DNA of 11,056 nucleotides, from NCBI GenBank assembly GCA_027596945.1, contig JADGJH010001251.1:1-11056 (forward strand), given 5' to 3'. A program made the translations under genes and the position numbers. This stretch comes from Physocladia obscura (lineage: Eukaryota > Chytridiomycota > Chytridiomycetes > Chytridiales > Chytriomycetaceae). This document shows positions 7,928 to 11,056 of this stretch, piece by piece; position 1 is the first letter of the stretch, and each line of letters begins with the position of its first letter. The notes beneath the pieces are model-generated. The model saw only the letters and a list, made by a program, of their open reading frames with translations. It ran no database searches and had not been told where the DNA came from.

Positions 7928-10092
7928 ATGTCATCTACGCCCACCCAGCTTACACCGTCTCCGCTGGCCCGCACTGCAGCCAATGCTGGCCAACCTACCA
8001 GCTCCAATCCTAATGCTGGCGCCCTCCTAGCTAAACAGCAACAGCAACAGCAATATAATGCAATGGTTGCCAGCGGAATCGTGCCACTGTCTGCCGTTCC
8101 ACAGTCGTTCAGCCAGTCGCCGTCCCAACAGCAGCAACAACAGCAGCAACAGCAGCAACAGATTCAATCACCCTCCTCTTCATCGGCAACGAAAAAGAGC
8201 TCGCTCAGTCACAATGTCGTGGGCATGCACTATAAAGTTGGAAAAAAGATCGGCGAAGGTTCATTTGGAATGGTTTATGAAGGTTATTTCGGCTCCAGCC
8301 TCCCTTGTTTCATCAAAAATATTGATAAACCACATGTAATAGGTGTTAATGTTATCAACAACCAACCGATTGCAATTAAGTTTGAGCCCAGGAAAACTGA
8401 TGTCCCTCAATTGAGAGATGAATACCGTACTTTCAAGATACTTGCAAACTCTGGTTCTGATATTTTTTTATTTTTTTATTTTAATTTTTATCATGGTATT
8501 CGACTGACCGAACGAAAACAAAAACAGTCGGTGTACCGAACGTATACTACTATGGAGCTGAGGGGCTGTACAATGTCCTTTGCAGCGACTTATTAGGTCC
8601 GAGTTTAGAAGATATGTTTGATTTATGTAAGCGGAAGTTCTCAATCAAAACTGTTTGTATGACTGCGAAACAGATGGTAATAATATCATTCTAGCGTATT
8701 TTGAAGTAACTGTTTTTTAACTGTTTCTATTCTACGTTATATTTTAGATTACTCGAGTGCAAACGGTTCACGAGAGGAACCTTATATACAGAGATATCAA
8801 ACCAGAGAACTTTTTGATCGGGCGTTTACCGCGCCGTAGCGAGCTTGCGGCTAAGGCTGGAAATAATCCTGGTAAAATATCTATTAAATAAAAAAATTTC
8901 CTCAAAATAATTTGTCTCCTTATTTTCTTTTGATTTAAATCAATAGACCCGTATGGAGTTGTTTCAAGTCACAGCCCCCAAAATCCACACCCGGCCGCTC
9001 AGATTTATATCATTGACTTCGGAATGGCGAAATTATATCGAGACCCCAAAACGAAACAACACATTCCTTATAGGGAAAAAAAGAGTTTAAGTGGAACTGC
9101 CCGCTATATGAGTATCAACACTCATTTGGGAAGAGGTTTGTGCCTACAATAATTGCGAATAAAATTTTAAATCCCTTGCTCAATATATTTGTTTGCATTC
9201 AGAGCAATCTCGTCGCGATGATTTGGAATCTTTGGGACATGTTTTCATGTACTTTTTGCGTGGATCACTTCCATGGCAAGGATTAAAGGCGGCGACTAAC
9301 AAGGAAAAATACGAAAAAATTGGACAAAAGAAGCAAAGCACTGGTATTAAGGACCTTTGCGATGGATTCCCAGAAGAATTTTCTCAATATATGAAGTATT
9401 GCCGAGAGTTGAAATTCGAAGAAACACCAGACTATGATTACATGAGAGGGCTGATGAACAAAGGTGAGTTTTACAATATTTAGTTAATTATTTATGTTCT
9501 AACATATTGAATTTTTTTCAAAGTTCTCGCAAGAATAGGAGAACTCGACGATGGAGTATTTGACTGGATGTTTGCCATTGATGCTCAACGTCGGGAGAAG
9601 GAACGCCTGAGAGAAATCGAACGTGAAAAGCGGGAACGTGAGCGTCAATACCGTCACCAACAATTGGCTGCTCAGCAACAAGCAGCAAATCTTGTGCAAC
9701 CGCCTATCCAACAATTGCCAGCGAGCGGAACTCCACCGCTAGCGCAACAATATCCAATGTCACCGAGTCCATCGCCAGTGACCAACCCAAGAGACGCTCA
9801 CCAAAGCTTTGTGAGCACAGGCGGTGGACAGCAGTTGCAGCAGCGGCCAGGATCTCAGCTGGGAGCATCTCGTTTGGCAATGAATGGAACACCTCGTGCG
9901 CCATCTCCGTTCACGACATCCCAACAGAATGGAATTCAGAATGCAGATTATTATGGACAGCAGCTGGGATCGCCACTTCCTGTTAACAGAGATCCTGGGT
10001 ATATGCAAGCTTCAAATGATGGAGCTGCTCATTCTGCTGAGCCTACGATTAAAAAGAAGAAGTGGTGGAAGAAGATGTTTGGTGCAAAATGA
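7928..10092 (+). CDS. Casein kinase 1, fungal Yck/Cki1 type, paralogue C
   Basis: Exons are 7928-8282, 8343-8453, 8528-8676, 8748-8871, 8947-9135, 9203-9463 and 9524-10092, giving 585 residues. The N-terminus carries a 12-Gln run before the kinase domain. Motifs are GEGSFG 109-114, Lys131, RDIKPEN with Asp221, DFG Asp270 and SINTHLG. The residue at the gatekeeper position is Ser175 (AGC, 8584-8586) in NVLCSDLLG, where A and B have Ile. The catalytic-loop to DFG insert is present ([20 protein letters not shown]). After DWM come a long charged helix ([20 protein letters not shown]), a Gln/Pro/Ser-rich linker and the end [13 protein letters not shown], without Cys. Intron 1 (60 nt) is stop-free and in frame, so its retention would insert 20 residues after the Gly loop. 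The exon pattern matches copy B almost base for base in exons 2-6. Confidence 0.93.
8126..8161 (+). repeat. Twelve-glutamine CAA/CAG run in copy C
   Basis: Twelve consecutive Gln codons, mixed CAA and CAG, lie between SQSPS and IQSPS in the N-terminal region of copy C. A shorter Gln run encoded near 8035-8053 precedes it. Tract length is likely variable between strains. Confidence 0.9.
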
Positions 10093-10307
10093 GGGAAATT
10101 TGGATTCCAAATGATATAAAAAATCGTTTGTTTTGTGAAGTGGAAAACTTTTTTTTTCCTTTTTGAGTTTATTGATTTTATCTTCATTTTTCCAATTTTT
10201 TTTTCCACCTGTTGTTTAGAAAATCTGAAAAAAGATGGATGGGTGTCACGTGATTCTTATTTTTACTTTTTTCCTTTCTTTTTGACTTGCAATTTGAAGA
10301 GAGAAAA
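10093..10307 (+). promoter_or_regulatory. Intergenic region upstream of the Arb1-like gene, with poly-T tracts
   Basis: This region holds the 3' end of copy C and the promoter of the next gene. TATAAA occurs at 10115-10120, too close to the kinase stop to assign. Several poly-T tracts (about 10149-10157 and 10196-10204) resemble the poly(dA:dT) elements common in fungal promoters. Confidence 0.5.
10246..10253 (+). promoter_or_regulatory. TCACGTGA palindrome (bHLH E-box, Cbf1-like)
   Basis: This perfect 8-bp palindrome contains CACGTG and is preceded by G (GTCACGTGA). It lies 54 bases before the ATG of the Arb1-like gene. The core is bound by fungal bHLH factors such as Cbf1 and Pho4. Binding here is inferred from position and sequence only. 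Confidence 0.5.
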
Positions 10308-11056
10308 ATGGCCCCATCGACCAAGGAAAAGAAGGAGAAGAAGCCAAGCAAATCAGCGACAAAAAACGCAAAGGGAAAAGCCATAGCCATAGGAGCAACA
10401 GCTAGTACTGGCGTTGAGAATGTTGCCGAAGAGCTCCGTAAACTTGTCATCGATCCAAACAGGTCTGCTGCTGGTGTGTTGACATCACAAAAGGATTCTC
10501 GTGATGTAATATGTTTTATTTCGTTTTTGCCTGACTGTGCAACTTTGCTTTTCACGACTGTACCATTTTGTCTCGGTATCGCTATCATTCTCGTTGCTTA
10601 CAATAAAACATGCACAGATCAAAGTCGAGGGTTTCTCGCTTATGTACTACTCTCAGATTCTCGTTACTGACTCCACCCTTGAATTTAATTACGGCCGAAG
10701 GTACGGTCTGTTAGGTCCGAACGGATGCGGTTAGTGTGTTATCTTTTATCCATGCAAGAGATATACGAACATGAAAAATTAATTTGGACGTTCAAAGGAA
10801 AGTCGACGTTTCTGAAGTGTCTAGCTGCTCGCGAAGTCCCGATTCCTGATCATATAGATATCTATTTGTTGAATGAAGAATATCCGCCAACTGAAATGAC
10901 CGCATTGGAGGCAGTGATCGAATTTGCAGAAAAGGAAATTAAGGTAAAAAAATGCTGATGGTTTTGTTTTTTTTTTTTCTTTCTGCCAACGCTATTTCCT
11001 GTTACAGAACCTGGAAGCGCGAATGGAGGAAATTTTGTCAGAAGATCCTGAAAGCG
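10308..11056 (+). CDS. ARB1: ABC-F ATPase, Arb1/ABCF2 type (5' part, runs off the window)
   Basis: This is the N-terminal part of a soluble twin-ABC ATPase; yeast Arb1 acts in 40S and 60S ribosome biogenesis and does not transport. Exons are 10308-10505, 10618-10729, 10798-10943 and 11008 to the window edge, giving about 168 of roughly 610 expected residues. A Lys-rich N-terminus (MAPSTKEKKEKKPSKSATK) precedes AGVLTSQKDSRDIKVEGFSL, then NYGRRYGLLGPNGCGKSTFL with the Walker A motif at about residues 99-107, then EVPIPDHIDIYLLNEEYPP and the SEDPES segment also seen in Arb1. The second ATPase domain and the signature motifs lie beyond the edge. Intron 2 splits the Walker A motif after GPNGC. The start has A at -3 and G at +4. 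GCN20-type ABC-F is less likely because IPEHIDIY-like sequence is characteristic of Arb1/ABCF2. Confidence 0.92.

Noticed and set aside
7599..7928. Open frame of about 109 codons upstream of copy C
   Set aside because: It starts with GTG, has no recognisable domain, ends in peptide made by the decamer repeat, and lies in the presumed leader. It is probably non-coding.
2842..10092. Animal CK1-gamma identity for the kinases
   Set aside because: The [20 protein letters not shown] and KAATNKxKYEKIG wording matches fungal Yck/Cki1 proteins better than animal CK1-gamma.
10184..10588. Open frame of about 134 codons on the - strand opposite the Arb1-like exon 1
   Set aside because: It is antisense to a well-supported exon and its composition mirrors the Lys codons and T-rich promoter; no domain is visible.

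Overview
The window looks like nuclear DNA of an early-diverging fungus, probably Mucoromycota and perhaps Glomeromycotina. Three things point there. The genes are compact and intron-rich, with GT-AG introns of about 44-112 nt. The kinases resemble the fungal plasma-membrane casein kinase 1 (Yck/Cki1) type, for example [24 protein letters not shown] and [15 protein letters not shown]. The last gene resembles fungal Arb1. The organism call is inference from remembered family features; no search was run.

Positions 1-2600 are AT-rich and hold decayed mobile DNA. A PIF/Harbinger-type DDE transposase pseudogene lies on the + strand (about 431-1226). It has several in-frame stops and one frameshift, yet its three catalytic acidic codons remain. 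A LINE-like reverse transcriptase remnant lies on the - strand (about 1966-2537), with a YDDD box where YADD is usual. Between them is a pyrimidine-rich stretch without a convincing gene.

Positions 2842-10092 hold three head-to-tail paralogues of one casein kinase 1, here called A (2842-5161), B (5253-7465) and C (7928-10092). Each has seven exons, and all six introns fall at equivalent codons, so the array arose by duplication of an intron-containing ancestor. All three look catalytically competent. They differ in low-complexity N-termini (polyQ in A and C, Gly/Asn/Ser in B), in the gatekeeper residue (Ile in A and B, Ser in C) and in the C-terminal membrane anchor (Cys-Cys only in A; basic-aromatic KKWWKK in B and C). 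All share a long insert between the catalytic loop and DFG that is absent from the Yck and CK1-gamma proteins I remember. Only 91 nt separate the A stop from the preferred B start.

From 10308 to the right edge lies the 5' part of an ABC-F ATPase gene of the Arb1/ABCF2 type (ribosome biogenesis), cut off by the window end. A palindromic TCACGTGA site sits about 55 nt upstream of its ATG. The kinases are expected at the plasma membrane and the ATPase on pre-ribosomes, so nothing suggests one pathway. No RNA gene or CRISPR array was recognised.
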